The translations under genes were made by a program, and so were the position numbers. Shown one piece after another: positions 45,471-54,696 of a DNA stretch of 64,000 nt. This stretch comes from Lachnospiraceae bacterium (GTDB lineage Bacteria > Bacillota > Clostridia > Lachnospirales > Lachnospiraceae). Each line of letters opens with the position of its first letter. The first letter of the stretch is position 1. The stretch is from assembly GCA_017412055.1 (NCBI GenBank), contig JAFQOW010000021.1, positions 21,149-85,148 of the forward strand, in the 5' to 3' direction. The notes beneath the pieces were generated by a model. That model saw nothing but the letters and a program-made list of their open reading frames with translations. It was not told the origin of the DNA and did not search any database.

Positions 45471-45857
45471 ATGAGAAAAAACAGTGTAAAAAATGTTAGA
45501 GTAAATGCAGAGGTTATGAGAGAACTTGGGAATATTATACGCGGTGGCATAAAGGATCCGCGTATAAGCCCGCTTACAAGTGTAGTAGCTGTTGAAGTTA
45601 CACCAGATTTGAAATTCTGTAAGGCATATATTTCTGTGCTTGGAGATGAGAAGGCTAAGTCTGATACTATCAAGGGCTTAAAAAGCGCTGAGGGATATAT
45701 CAGAAGACAGCTTGCGTCATCTATTAACTTGAGAAATACACCACAGATTACATTTGTGATAGACCAGTCAATTGAATATGGTGTAAATATGTCTAAGAAG
45801 ATTGATGATGTAATGGCTCATGATAATGCAAATAATAAAGAAAGTATAGAAGACTAG
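45471..45857 (+). CDS. rbfA: Ribosome-binding factor A
   Basis: RbfA binds the 30S subunit during maturation of the 16S 5' end and in cold adaptation. The 128-residue chain has the KH-like core (VNAEVMRELGNIIRGGIKDPRISPLTSVVAVEVTPDLKFCKAYISVLGD) and a C-terminal helix. GAGGTAGGA lies before the ATG. It follows infB by 8 bases, the conserved order. Confidence 0.96.
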   Translation: MRKNSVKNVRVNAEVMRELGNIIRGGIKDPRISPLTSVVAVEVTPDLKFCKAYISVLGDEKAKSDTIKGLKSAEGYIRRQLASSINLRNTPQITFVIDQSIEYGVNMSKKIDDVMAHDNANNKESIED

Positions 45858-45872
45858 GAAGGAAGTGTTTAA

Positions 45873-46832
45873 ATGAAACTTTCTGAAAAATTAGAGTCTG
45901 TAAATTCCATTGCAATAGCAGGACACACTCGCCCAGACGGTGATTGTGTAGGCTCTTGTATGGGTTTATATAATTATTTGAAAGATAATTATCAGGATAA
46001 AGATATCAAGGTTTATTTAGAAGATGCAGGAACGGTTTTTTCTTACATCAATAGAATAGACGAGGCTATAGACGAGGATGATGAGGAAAGCCAGGTTGAT
46101 TTGTTTATTTTAATTGATACAAGTGATTTGGAACGAATCGGTGTAGCCAATAAGCTGTATGAAAATGCTAAGATGACATTGTGTATAGACCATCATATAA
46201 GCAATCCTGGTATTGGTATGGAAAATATAATCGTTCCAAACGCAAGCTCAGCTTCAGAAGTGTTGTATGACTTGCTTGATGAGGAAAAGATAAGCAAGGC
46301 GACGGCAGAAGCTCTTTATACAGGAATTATCCATGATTCAGGTGTGTTTAAGTATGCAAGTACTTCTGAACATACTATGAATATAGCAGGAAAGCTTATG
46401 AGTAAAGGAATTGATTTCCAGACAATTATTGATGATGGTTTCTATGCCAAGACATATGCTCAAAATCAGATTCTGGGACGTGCATTGCTTGAAAGTATAA
46501 GATTTTTTGATGGCAAATGTATCTTTTCTGTAGTTACAGCAAGAGAAATGGAATTCTTTGGGGTAACTAATAAGGACTTAGGCGGTATTGTTGAACAGAT
46601 GAGACTTACAGAAGGTGTTGAATGTGCTATATTCTTATATGAAATAGAGCCACTCACATATAAGGTAAGCTTGCGTTCGAAGAAGTATCTAGATGTAAAT
46701 AAGATTGCAGGCTACTTTGGTGGTGGCGGTCATATAAGAGCAGCAGGTTGTACTTGTAAGGGAACTACACATGATGTTATCAATAATTTAGCAGAGCGTA
46801 TAGAATTGGAGTTTAAATGTACAACGGAGTAA
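45873..46832 (+). CDS. nrnA: DHH-family oligoribonuclease/pAp phosphatase NrnA
   Basis: NrnA degrades very short RNAs and dephosphorylates pAp. The 319-residue protein has the DHH motifs (HTRPDGDCVGS, ILIDTSDLERIG, CIDHHISN) and a DHHA1 domain with GGGGHIRAAGCTC. It lies between rbfA and truB, where B. subtilis has no such gene but many Clostridia do. It overlaps truB by 16 bases. By family it could also cleave pGpG, which would link it to cyclic di-GMP turnover. Confidence 0.92.
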   Translation: MKLSEKLESVNSIAIAGHTRPDGDCVGSCMGLYNYLKDNYQDKDIKVYLEDAGTVFSYINRIDEAIDEDDEESQVDLFILIDTSDLERIGVANKLYENAKMTLCIDHHISNPGIGMENIIVPNASSASEVLYDLLDEEKISKATAEALYTGIIHDSGVFKYASTSEHTMNIAGKLMSKGIDFQTIIDDGFYAKTYAQNQILGRALLESIRFFDGKCIFSVVTAREMEFFGVTNKDLGGIVEQMRLTEGVECAIFLYEIEPLTYKVSLRSKKYLDVNKIAGYFGGGGHIRAAGCTCKGTTHDVINNLAERIELEFKCTTE

Positions 46833-47752
46833 TTATTGTAAATAAGGAAAAGGGCTTCACATCTCATGATGTGGTAGCTAAGCTTCGAGGTATATTGAAG
46901 CAGAAAAAGATTGGTCATACAGGTACGTTAGACCCTGATGCAACTGGTGTATTGCCAGTATGCTTAGGTCACGCTACAAAGCTTTGTGATATGCTGACTG
47001 ATAAGGATAAAACCTATGAGACAGTTATGTTGCTTGGTAAGGTTACAGATACGCAGGATATTTCAGGTCAGGTTATAGAAGAATATGATATAGATTCTAT
47101 GAAAGAGGCAGGAAATCTTGATGATAGTAAGATTATGGAAGTGATAAATAGCTTTGTAGGAGATTACAATCAGATACCACCTATGTATAGCGCTTTAAAG
47201 GTGAATGGAAAAAAGCTCTATGAGCTTGCTAGGGAAGGAATCGAGATTGAAAGAAAGCCACGTCCTGTAAGAATAATTGCTATTGAGAATGTAAGGATAG
47301 AATATCCTAGAGTGTATATGACAGTAAGCTGCTCTAAGGGGACTTATATAAGAACCCTATGTCATGATATAGGGCAAAAGCTTTTATGTGGCGCTTGTAT
47401 GGAGGAATTAAAAAGGACAAAGGTGAGTAACTTTTGTATCCAAGAAAGTCTTACATTAAGCCAAATAAGCTCTTTAGCTGACAGTGAAGAAGGGATATGT
47501 AGTAAGCTTATATCAGTAGAAAAGATATTTGAAATGTATCCTAAGATTAAAACAAGTATTAAGTATGATAAGATGCTTTACAATGGAAACAGTGTGGTAC
47601 CATTTATGCTTGATATTGATGAAAAAATCATATTAGAGGATGATAAGCGATATAGAATGTATGATAGTGCAGGACAGTTTATAGGAATCTTTTATTATAA
47701 TAAAAAAGAAAAGCTAATAAAATGCGATAAAATGTTTTATGTCGCTAAGTAG
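46817..47752 (+). CDS. truB: tRNA pseudouridine-55 synthase
   Basis: TruB makes the pseudouridine in the T loop of tRNAs. The 311-residue chain starts MYNGVIIVNKEKGFTSHDVV and has the catalytic motif GHTGTLDPDATGVLPVCLG with the active aspartate. The conserved YSALKVNGKKLYELAREG, KGTYIRTLCHDIG and a C-terminal PUA-like domain follow. The start lies inside the end of nrnA. ribF follows after 9 bases, as usual. Confidence 0.96.
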   Translation: MYNGVIIVNKEKGFTSHDVVAKLRGILKQKKIGHTGTLDPDATGVLPVCLGHATKLCDMLTDKDKTYETVMLLGKVTDTQDISGQVIEEYDIDSMKEAGNLDDSKIMEVINSFVGDYNQIPPMYSALKVNGKKLYELAREGIEIERKPRPVRIIAIENVRIEYPRVYMTVSCSKGTYIRTLCHDIGQKLLCGACMEELKRTKVSNFCIQESLTLSQISSLADSEEGICSKLISVEKIFEMYPKIKTSIKYDKMLYNGNSVVPFMLDIDEKIILEDDKRYRMYDSAGQFIGIFYYNKKEKLIKCDKMFYVAK

Positions 47753-47761
47753 AGGAAAGAT

Positions 47762-48703
47762 ATGAAAATCTACGGAAATATATTGACTGAGCATATACAA
47801 GTTGATAGAGGAACAGCTTTAGTTATAGGCAAATTTGATGGGCTTCATAAAGGGCATAGGGAACTCATTAATATGCTATCCAAGGCAAAGGAAGAGGATG
47901 GATTGCTTGCAGCGATATTTACTTTTGTGCGTTCACCTATGGAGGTCTTGGAAAATTCAAAACAACAATATATTTTAACAGCAGAAGAAAAAAGGCTTTT
48001 TATGAAAAAAAACGGTATAGATATATTGGTGGAATGTCCATTGGAACCAGAGATTTTATCTATTGAACCGGAGGCTTTTATAGAAGATATACTTGTTAAA
48101 AAATTAAATGTAAAAAGAATTTTCTGTGGGGAAGATTGTGGTTTTGGATATAAGCGACGAGGAAATGCAGAATTATTAAAAAAGCTGGAAGAAAAATTTG
48201 ACTATAAGACAACAGTTATTAAAAAACTGCAATATGAAGGCAGAGACATTAGCAGCACATATATCCGAGAGGAAATATGCAAGGGTAATGTAGAAACTGT
48301 CAATGAGCTGCTTGGTTATCCTTACACAGCCATAGGTGTTGTGGCAAAGGGGCAGCAGCTAGGAAGAACATTGGGTTTTCCAACATTTAATATAATTCCA
48401 CCAAAGGATAAGCTTTTGCTTCCTAAGGGGGTTTATTATACAAATTCTATAATAGACGGAGTAAAATATCCATCTATAACGAATATTGGTACTAGACCTA
48501 CAGTTAATGGTGATGATAAAATAACCATTGAGACAAACATCTTAGATGTATCAATAGATTTATACAAACAGACGTTGGAATTGGAATTCTTTAAATATAT
48601 AAGACCAGAGAAAAAATTCAATTCAACTGATGAGCTAAAAGCGGCAGTGGAGGAAGATATCAGACTTTGCCGTGAAGAAAACGAAAGGCTTGGTGCAAAA
48701 TAA
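47762..48703 (+). CDS. ribF: Bifunctional riboflavin kinase/FAD synthetase
   Basis: RibF converts riboflavin to FMN and FAD. The 313 residues comprise an N-terminal adenylyltransferase domain (IGKFDGLHKGHRELI with its GxxHxGH nucleotide motif, later DISSTYIREEI) and a C-terminal flavokinase domain (GQQLGRTLGFPTFNI, GVYYT). Its TAATG overlap with the Na/Pi transporter gene shows translational coupling. No FMN riboswitch is seen upstream. Confidence 0.96.
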   Translation: MKIYGNILTEHIQVDRGTALVIGKFDGLHKGHRELINMLSKAKEEDGLLAAIFTFVRSPMEVLENSKQQYILTAEEKRLFMKKNGIDILVECPLEPEILSIEPEAFIEDILVKKLNVKRIFCGEDCGFGYKRRGNAELLKKLEEKFDYKTTVIKKLQYEGRDISSTYIREEICKGNVETVNELLGYPYTAIGVVAKGQQLGRTLGFPTFNIIPPKDKLLLPKGVYYTNSIIDGVKYPSITNIGTRPTVNGDDKITIETNILDVSIDLYKQTLELEFFKYIRPEKKFNSTDELKAAVEEDIRLCREENERLGAK

Positions 48704-50355
48704 TGAATTATACGGAAATGATTTTAGGTATGGCAGCTGGTTTGGGCTTGTTCCTATATGGAATGGAGCTTATGAGCAAGGGTATGGAAAAGGTTGCCGG
48801 TTCAAAGATGAAAAGCGTTCTTGAGATGTGTACAAGAAATCGATTTGTAGGAGTTATTGTTGGTATCTTATTTACAGCGGTTATTCAGTCTTCAAGTGTA
48901 ACTACATCTATGGTTGTTAGCTTTGTTAACTCAGGTCTCATGACATTGACACAGGCAGTTGGTCCAATACTTGGTGCTAATATCGGTACCACTATTACAG
49001 GACAGCTGGTTTCATTTGATTTAGCTGCAATCGCCCCTGTGTTTATCTTTACAGGTGTTATATTAATATTGTTCTTTAAGAAAAGAATAATAAAATATAT
49101 TGGTGAAATTCTTTTGGGCTTCGGTGTACTTTTCTTTGGTATAAGTACAATGAGTGGTGCTATGGGAGAGCTTAAGAAAAGTAACGAGATAATGGATGTA
49201 ATAAAGGCTCTTAATAATCCTTTCTTTGCTGTTTTAACAGGATTTGGTATTACAGCTATTATTCAGAGTTCATCTGCAACAGTAGGTATTATTATCACTA
49301 TGGCAGCAGCAGGTGTTATTACAGAGTTGTCTATGGTATTCTTTATGGTGCTTGGTTGTAATATTGGTTCATGTGTTACAGCTCTTATCGTATCCTTAAG
49401 TGGTAAGAAGGAAGCTAAGCGTACAGCTCTTATTCATCTATACGTAAATATTTTTGGTTCAATTGTAATCGCAATTATACTTCTTATCTGTGGTGATAAG
49501 ATTGCAGAGCTTATGAAGGCTACTGTAAGTGGCGGAACACCAGAACACATTATGAGTAGAGCAGTTGCTAATGCGCATACAATATTTAAGGTATTTCAGG
49601 TTATTATTATGTATCCATTTGCTAAGCCTATCGTTAAGCTTACACAGCTTACAATCAGAGGTGAGGATAAGAAGGCAGAAGGCTTCCAGCTTAAGTATAT
49701 TTCTCAGGAGCAGATGTCAACTCCTTCAGCTTCATTAATTGAGGTTGTAAATGAAATTAAGCGTATGGGTAAGATGGCGGCTGATAATCTTCAGACAGCA
49801 TTTGATGGTATGATTGAAAAGGATCAGGCTAAGATAGACAGTGTGTATCAGGTTGAAGATGAGGTTGATTTCTTAAGTGCCGAGATAACAAAATATCTTG
49901 TAAAGCTTAATCAGCACGAGTTCCCAGTTAAGGAACAGAAAAACATAGCAGGTTACTTCCATGTGGTAAATGATTTGGAAAGAATTAGTGACCATGCAGA
50001 GAATATTGCTGATGCTGGTAGAAGCAGAATAGAAGAAGACATTATTTTTAGCCAGGTAGGTGTTGACGAGTTAAGTGATATGTTTGACAAGGTTATGACT
50101 ACTGTAAATTATTCTATTGAAACATTTACAGAGCAGACAGAATCACACCTTAAGGAAATCGTTGACCTTGAGAAGCAGGTTGATGTACTTGAGAAAGAGC
50201 TTCAGCATAATCATGTAAGAAGACTTGCTACAAATGAATGTCAGGCAAAATCTACTATATATTCAGACCTTGTTTCTAATCTTGAGAGAGTATCTGACCA
50301 TGCTACAAATATAGCTTTTGCTATCTATGATGAGGATCAGTACAATTTGGATTAA
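48703..50355 (+). CDS. Na/Pi cotransporter family protein with PhoU-like domain
   Basis: This 550-residue protein has a membrane part of two Na_Pi_cotrans repeats, each with the QSSS signature (AVIQSSSVTTSMV and AIIQSSSATVGII), and about 8 helices to residue ~320. A cytoplasmic helical PhoU-like domain follows (about 345-545). Family members import phosphate with sodium. The gene shares one base with ribF's stop codon. Phosphate as substrate is inferred from the family. Confidence 0.93.
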   Translation: MNYTEMILGMAAGLGLFLYGMELMSKGMEKVAGSKMKSVLEMCTRNRFVGVIVGILFTAVIQSSSVTTSMVVSFVNSGLMTLTQAVGPILGANIGTTITGQLVSFDLAAIAPVFIFTGVILILFFKKRIIKYIGEILLGFGVLFFGISTMSGAMGELKKSNEIMDVIKALNNPFFAVLTGFGITAIIQSSSATVGIIITMAAAGVITELSMVFFMVLGCNIGSCVTALIVSLSGKKEAKRTALIHLYVNIFGSIVIAIILLICGDKIAELMKATVSGGTPEHIMSRAVANAHTIFKVFQVIIMYPFAKPIVKLTQLTIRGEDKKAEGFQLKYISQEQMSTPSASLIEVVNEIKRMGKMAADNLQTAFDGMIEKDQAKIDSVYQVEDEVDFLSAEITKYLVKLNQHEFPVKEQKNIAGYFHVVNDLERISDHAENIADAGRSRIEEDIIFSQVGVDELSDMFDKVMTTVNYSIETFTEQTESHLKEIVDLEKQVDVLEKELQHNHVRRLATNECQAKSTIYSDLVSNLERVSDHATNIAFAIYDEDQYNLD

Positions 50356-50413
50356 TAGAATTTTGATTGTGAAATTTCCCATCAGAAAGAGAAGAAAATG
50401 TGAAATAAATGTG

Positions 50414-50440
50414 AAAAGTCGCGGAAAACCGCGACTTTTT
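50414..50440 (+). terminator. Terminator after the Na/Pi transporter gene
   Basis: AAAAGTCGCGG pairs with CCGCGACTTTT around an AAAA loop and ends in a T run. The next -35 box begins two bases later. Confidence 0.93.
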
Positions 50441-50441
50441 C

Positions 50442-50469
50442 TTGACATGTAGGAAATTGGTGTTATAAT
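50442..50469 (+). promoter_or_regulatory. Promoter of the NlpC/P60 gene
   Basis: TTGACA (50442-50447), 16 bases, TATAAT (50464-50469), abutting the upstream terminator. Confidence 0.75.
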
Positions 50470-50524
50470 GTGACTTAGGTATGCGAAAAGTTTTGTAACA
50501 AATGGGAAAACATTTGGAGGATTT

Positions 50525-51805
50525 ATGAGAAAGAAAATTACTATTTTTGCTGCATGTTCATTAGCTGCCGTTGTTGCAGTTACAGGGATTTCATTGACAG
50601 GAAATGATAGCGACAATACTGAGAATAAAACTGAAAACTTAATTGTAGAAGTACCTACAGAACAGCAGACAGCTGCTATTGGAATTACAAATATTACATC
50701 TGTTGGAGCAACACTTGATGTGAACGGTGATAGTGTATCATCTAGCCTTAGTGGTGCAGCTACAGGACAAGTTAGCTTATACAATGCAGGTTTTGCGACA
50801 ACTTTTGGAACATATGCTGATTATATGTCAAGTGACGCAGTAACTGATGAAGAAAAGCATGATATTATTAAAGATTTAGATATTGCTACAGACGTAGTGC
50901 CAGAGGGTTCAATTATCGATGGATATACTAATCTTGGTATTTCTAACGTAACTTCTTACCTCAATGTAAGAAAGGGCGCTGGTACAAATTATAAGGTAGT
51001 AGGTAAGATGCCAGGTTACAGTGTTTGTGAGATTTTAAGTGAACAGGATGGCTGGTATAAGATTAAGTCTGGTAAAGTTACTGGATATGTATCGAAGGAA
51101 TTTATCCTTACAGGATATGATGCTAATGTTAAGGCTAAGGAAAAGATGACTGAGGTACTTGTTGTTAATTGTGACAAGCTTAATGTTAGAGAGGAGCCAA
51201 GTACTGATTGTAGTATTTCTACAAAGGTATCAGTAGGAGAGCACTTAGATATAGTAGAGCCAGAGAAGGATGGATGGTATAAGGCTAGCATCAATGGTCT
51301 TACAGGTTATGTTTCAGCTGACTACGTTGATGTGGTATACACACTTCCTACAGCAGTAGAGGTTGTGGAAGTTCAGGTTACAGCACCATCATCTTCATCG
51401 TCTTCTTCAAAGCCAAATTATAGTAACTTAGATCCAACAGTTTCACAGACAGCTAAGGATCTTATCAATACAGCTATGCAGTATCTTGGTTGCCCATATG
51501 TATATGGTGGTAACAGCTTAACAAAGGGTATTGACTGCTCAGGCTTCGTTAAGCAGATTTTTGCAAAGTATGGCTATATTGTTCCTAGAACATCTAGAGA
51601 GTATCCAGGTGTTGGTACAAAGGTTCCATTAAGCCAGATTAAGCCAGGAGATATTCTTATCTATAAGTATGGCTCAAGAATTGGACATGTTGCTATCTAT
51701 ATTGGTAATGGACAGATTATCCATGCTGCTAATGATAAGAAGGGTGTATGTATAGGTAATGCATATTTCATTCAGCCATATATGGCAGTTAGAGTTATTA
51801 AATAG
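50525..51805 (+). CDS. Secreted SH3-NlpC/P60 peptidoglycan hydrolase
   Basis: This secreted 426-residue cell-wall endopeptidase has a signal peptide (MRKKITIFAACSLAAVVAVTG) and two SH3b domains (about residues 140-200 and 215-272). A Ser-rich linker (APSSSSSSSKPN) leads to an NlpC/P60 domain with the cysteine-histidine-histidine triad (C338 in DCSGF, H388 in GHVAIYIG, H400 in IHAAN). Enzymes of this type cut gamma-D-Glu-diamino acid bonds. It is a single-gene unit with its own promoter and terminator. GGAGG lies before the ATG. Confidence 0.94.
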   Translation: MRKKITIFAACSLAAVVAVTGISLTGNDSDNTENKTENLIVEVPTEQQTAAIGITNITSVGATLDVNGDSVSSSLSGAATGQVSLYNAGFATTFGTYADYMSSDAVTDEEKHDIIKDLDIATDVVPEGSIIDGYTNLGISNVTSYLNVRKGAGTNYKVVGKMPGYSVCEILSEQDGWYKIKSGKVTGYVSKEFILTGYDANVKAKEKMTEVLVVNCDKLNVREEPSTDCSISTKVSVGEHLDIVEPEKDGWYKASINGLTGYVSADYVDVVYTLPTAVEVVEVQVTAPSSSSSSSKPNYSNLDPTVSQTAKDLINTAMQYLGCPYVYGGNSLTKGIDCSGFVKQIFAKYGYIVPRTSREYPGVGTKVPLSQIKPGDILIYKYGSRIGHVAIYIGNGQIIHAANDKKGVCIGNAYFIQPYMAVRVIK

Positions 51806-51821
51806 TTAAAATGAATTTAAG

Positions 51822-51855
51822 GGAAAAGTCAAAAATGTTTGACTTTTCCTTTTTT
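51822..51855 (+). terminator. Terminator after the NlpC/P60 gene
   Basis: GGAAAAGTCAAA pairs with TTTGACTTTTCC around a 4-base loop, then a T run. Its right arm contains the -35 box of the rpsO promoter. Confidence 0.92.
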
Positions 51856-51867
51856 ATATGGTAAAAT
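51839..51867 (+). promoter_or_regulatory. Promoter of rpsO, overlapping the upstream terminator
   Basis: TTGACT (51839-51844), 17 bases, TAAAAT (51862-51867). The -35 box lies in the terminator's 3' arm. Confidence 0.65.
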
Positions 51868-51871
51868 CGTT

Positions 51872-51973
51872 TAGGTTGTGTAGAAATACAATCATAAACC
51901 TTTACTCGGTATTAGGACACTCCGACCGATACTGAAGTCTAAGGTGATATTTTAGATTTAGGAGGAATAAAAA
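51872..51973 (+). promoter_or_regulatory. Structured rpsO leader
   Basis: The leader folds into GGTTGTGT/ATACAATC (loop AGAA), then a 9-bp stem ACTCGGTAT/ATACTGAAGT with one bulge, then TCTAA/TTAGA just before GGAGG. Ribosomal protein S15 often represses its own message through the leader, so autoregulation is likely but not shown. Confidence 0.5.
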
Positions 51974-52240
51974 ATGATAAGCAAAGAGAAGAAGACAGAA
52001 CTTATCGCTACTTATGGTAGAAAGGCTGGAGACACAGGTTCACCAGAGGTTCAGATCGCTATTTTAACAGAGAGAATCAAGGAGCTTACAGAGCACTTAA
52101 AGACACATCAGAAGGATCATCACTCAAGAAGAGGTCTTCTTAAGATGGTAGGTCAGAGACGTGGTTTACTTGATTACTTAAAGAAGACAGACCTTGAAGG
52201 TTACAGAAGCTTAATCGAGAAGTTAGGCATCAGAAAGTAA
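51974..52240 (+). CDS. rpsO: 30S ribosomal protein S15
   Basis: S15 binds 16S rRNA helices h20 and h22 early in 30S assembly. The 88-residue protein has all typical stretches ([52 protein letters not shown]). GGAGG precedes the ATG. It has its own promoter and a terminator, with pnp following, the arrangement known in many bacteria. Confidence 0.98.
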   Translation: MISKEKKTELIATYGRKAGDTGSPEVQIAILTERIKELTEHLKTHQKDHHSRRGLLKMVGQRRGLLDYLKKTDLEGYRSLIEKLGIRK

Positions 52241-52255
52241 TTATACTGATTATTT

Positions 52256-52286
52256 GATAGACAAGGCCAAGCCTTGTCTATCTTTA
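52256..52286 (+). terminator. Terminator after rpsO
   Basis: A 12-bp perfect stem GATAGACAAGGC/GCCTTGTCTATC has a 3-base loop and is followed by TTTA. The T run is short, so readthrough into pnp is likely. Confidence 0.8.
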
Positions 52287-52298
52287 ATATTATTATTA

Positions 52299-52388
52299 CA
52301 CAATTAGCAAGGTAACGACCGGGATCACTGAAATATTCATATTTCAGGTAATGTGACTATTTCAGTGTTTTCGGGCTTTGCAATTGTG
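52299..52388 (+). promoter_or_regulatory. Long pnp leader hairpin
   Basis: The outer arms CACAATT-GCAA and TTGC-AATTGTG, with inner CACTGAAATA/TATTTCAGTG, make a stem-loop of about 90 bases just before pnp. In E. coli a leader stem of pnp is cut by RNase III and lets PNPase repress itself. A similar role here is an inference. Confidence 0.6.
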
Positions 52389-52423
52389 AATTATATTAAA
52401 AATTTAATTTACAGGAGGATGTT

Positions 52424-54508
52424 ATGTACAAGAGTTTTTCAATGGAACTTGCAGGTAGAACACTTACAGTAGATATCGGCAGAGTTGCAAAGCAGGCAAA
52501 CGGTGCAGCCTTAATGCACTATGGTGAGACAGTAGTATTATCTACAGCTACAGCTTCAGACAAGCCAAGAGATGGAATCGATTTCTTCCCTCTTTCAGTA
52601 GAGTACGAAGAGAAGTTATATGCAGTAGGTAAGATTCCAGGTGGATTTAATAAGAGAGAGGGTAAGGCATCAGAGAACGCTATTCTTACATCAAGAGTTA
52701 TTGACCGTCCTATGAGACCTTTATTCCCTAAGGATTATAGAAATGATGTTACATTAAACAATATGGTAATGTCAGTAGACCCAGAGTGTAGCCCAGAGCT
52801 TACAGCTATGATTGGTTCAGCAATCGCAGTTGCTATTTCAGATATTCCATTTGATGGTCCATGTGCTACTACACAGGTTGGTCTTATCGATGGTGAGTTC
52901 GTATTTAACCCAAATGCAGCACAGAATGCTGTATCTGATTTAAAGCTTACAGTAGCTTCTACAAAGGAAAAGGTTATCATGATTGAGGCTGGTGCTAATG
53001 AAGTTCCAGAAGCTAAGATGATTGAAGCTATTTATGCTGCTCATGAGCTTAATCAGAAGGTTATCGAGTTCATCAATCAGATAGTAGCAGAGGTTGGTAA
53101 GGAAAAACACACATATGAGAGCTGTGCTATCCCAGCTGAGTTATTTGAAGAGATGAAGAAGATTGTTACACCAGAAGAGATGGAAGTAGCAGTATTTACA
53201 GATGATAAGCAGACAAGAGAAGGTAACTTAAAGGTTATCGGTGAGAAATTGGCGGAAGCTTTCGCTGACAATGAAGAGTGGGCTGCTCTTATCCCAGATG
53301 CTTTATATCAGTATCAGAAGAAGACAGTTAGAAAGATGATTTTAAAAGATCATAAGCGTCCAGATGGTCGTGAGCTTTCACAGATTCGTCCACTTGCAGC
53401 AGAGGTTGATATTATCCCTAGAGTTCATGGTTCTGCTATGTTCACAAGAGGACAGACACAGATTTGTAACGTATGTACACTTGCTCCTTTATCAGAGGCA
53501 CAGAAGCTTGATGGCTTAGATTCAAATGAGACATCAAAGAGATATATGCATCATTATAATTTCCCTGCTTACTCAGTAGGTGAGACAAAGGTTTCAAGAG
53601 GTCCAGGACGTCGTGAAATCGGTCACGGTGCATTAGCAGAGAGAGCGCTTATTCCAGTACTTCCTTCAGAGGAAGAATTCCCATATGCAATTAGAACTGT
53701 ATCAGAGACATTTGAGTCAAATGGTTCAACTTCTATGGCATCGACATGTTCATCATGTATGTCACTTATGGCAGCTGGTGTTCCTATTAAGAAGATGGTT
53801 GCAGGTATCTCATGTGGTCTTGTAACTGGCGATACAGATGATGATTATGTATTACTTACAGATATTCAGGGTCTTGAAGATTTCTTCGGAGATATGGACT
53901 TTAAGGTAACAGGTACAGATGCAGGTATCACAGCTATCCAGATGGATATTAAGATTCATGGTCTTACAAGAGATATCGTAGAAGGCGCTATCGCTAAGTG
54001 TCGTGAGGCTAGAATGTTCATCATGGATACATGTATGAAGCCAGCTATCGCAGAGCCTAGAAAAGAAGTTGGAAAGTATGCTCCAAAGATTATTCAGATT
54101 CAGATTGATCCAGCTAAGATTGGTGATGTAGTAGGTCAGAGAGGTAAGACAATCAACGCAATTATCGAACAGACAGGCGTTAAGATTGATATTACAGATG
54201 AAGGTGCAGTATCAATTTGTGGCGTTGAAGCTGAGATGATGGAAACAGCTAAGAAGATGATTGAGACAATCGTTACAGACTTCGAAGAAGGTATGATTTT
54301 CGAAGGTAAGGTAATTAGCATTAAGGAATTTGGTGCATTTATCGAGTTCGCTCCGGGAAAGGAAGGAATGGTTCACATTTCTAAGATTTCTAATGAGAGA
54401 ATCAATCATGTAGAGGATGTTCTTACACTTGGAGACAAAGTAAAGGTTGTATGCTTAGGTAAGGATAAGATGGGAAGAATTTCATTCTCTATTAAGGATT
54501 GCCAGTAA
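52424..54508 (+). CDS. pnp: Polyribonucleotide nucleotidyltransferase (PNPase)
   Basis: PNPase degrades RNA 3'-5' with phosphate. The 694-residue chain has two RNase PH domains (first about 1-215, second about 310-540 with GRRE and TDIQGLEDFFGDMDFKVTGT), the linking helical domain, a KH domain (IGDVVGQRGKTINAIIEQTGVKIDI) and an S1 domain (GMIFEGKVISIKEFGAFIEF) at the end. Length is normal. GGAGG precedes the ATG. Confidence 0.97.
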   Translation: MYKSFSMELAGRTLTVDIGRVAKQANGAALMHYGETVVLSTATASDKPRDGIDFFPLSVEYEEKLYAVGKIPGGFNKREGKASENAILTSRVIDRPMRPLFPKDYRNDVTLNNMVMSVDPECSPELTAMIGSAIAVAISDIPFDGPCATTQVGLIDGEFVFNPNAAQNAVSDLKLTVASTKEKVIMIEAGANEVPEAKMIEAIYAAHELNQKVIEFINQIVAEVGKEKHTYESCAIPAELFEEMKKIVTPEEMEVAVFTDDKQTREGNLKVIGEKLAEAFADNEEWAALIPDALYQYQKKTVRKMILKDHKRPDGRELSQIRPLAAEVDIIPRVHGSAMFTRGQTQICNVCTLAPLSEAQKLDGLDSNETSKRYMHHYNFPAYSVGETKVSRGPGRREIGHGALAERALIPVLPSEEEFPYAIRTVSETFESNGSTSMASTCSSCMSLMAAGVPIKKMVAGISCGLVTGDTDDDYVLLTDIQGLEDFFGDMDFKVTGTDAGITAIQMDIKIHGLTRDIVEGAIAKCREARMFIMDTCMKPAIAEPRKEVGKYAPKIIQIQIDPAKIGDVVGQRGKTINAIIEQTGVKIDITDEGAVSICGVEAEMMETAKKMIETIVTDFEEGMIFEGKVISIKEFGAFIEFAPGKEGMVHISKISNERINHVEDVLTLGDKVKVVCLGKDKMGRISFSIKDCQ

Positions 54509-54551
54509 GATATTGAACTAAATTGAACTTTTATAAATAGAAGTATTGAAT

Positions 54552-54594
54552 AAAATGAACTTATGTGATAAAATCATATAAGTTCATTTTTGTT
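54552..54594 (+). terminator. Terminator after pnp
   Basis: AAAATGAACTTAT pairs with ATAAGTTCATTTT across a 13-base loop, followed by a T run. Confidence 0.85.
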
Positions 54595-54696
54595 TTGAAC
54601 TTTCTAATCGCAAAAAAATTGATAATAAAAGAAAGTTAAATAGTAAAAATATGTAATAAGAAAAATGAACTATATTAATTTATCGGAGGTGGGCGC

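Noticed and set aside
47600..47761. FMN riboswitch before ribF
   Set aside because: ribF lies 9 bases after truB and no FMN-element sequence is visible.
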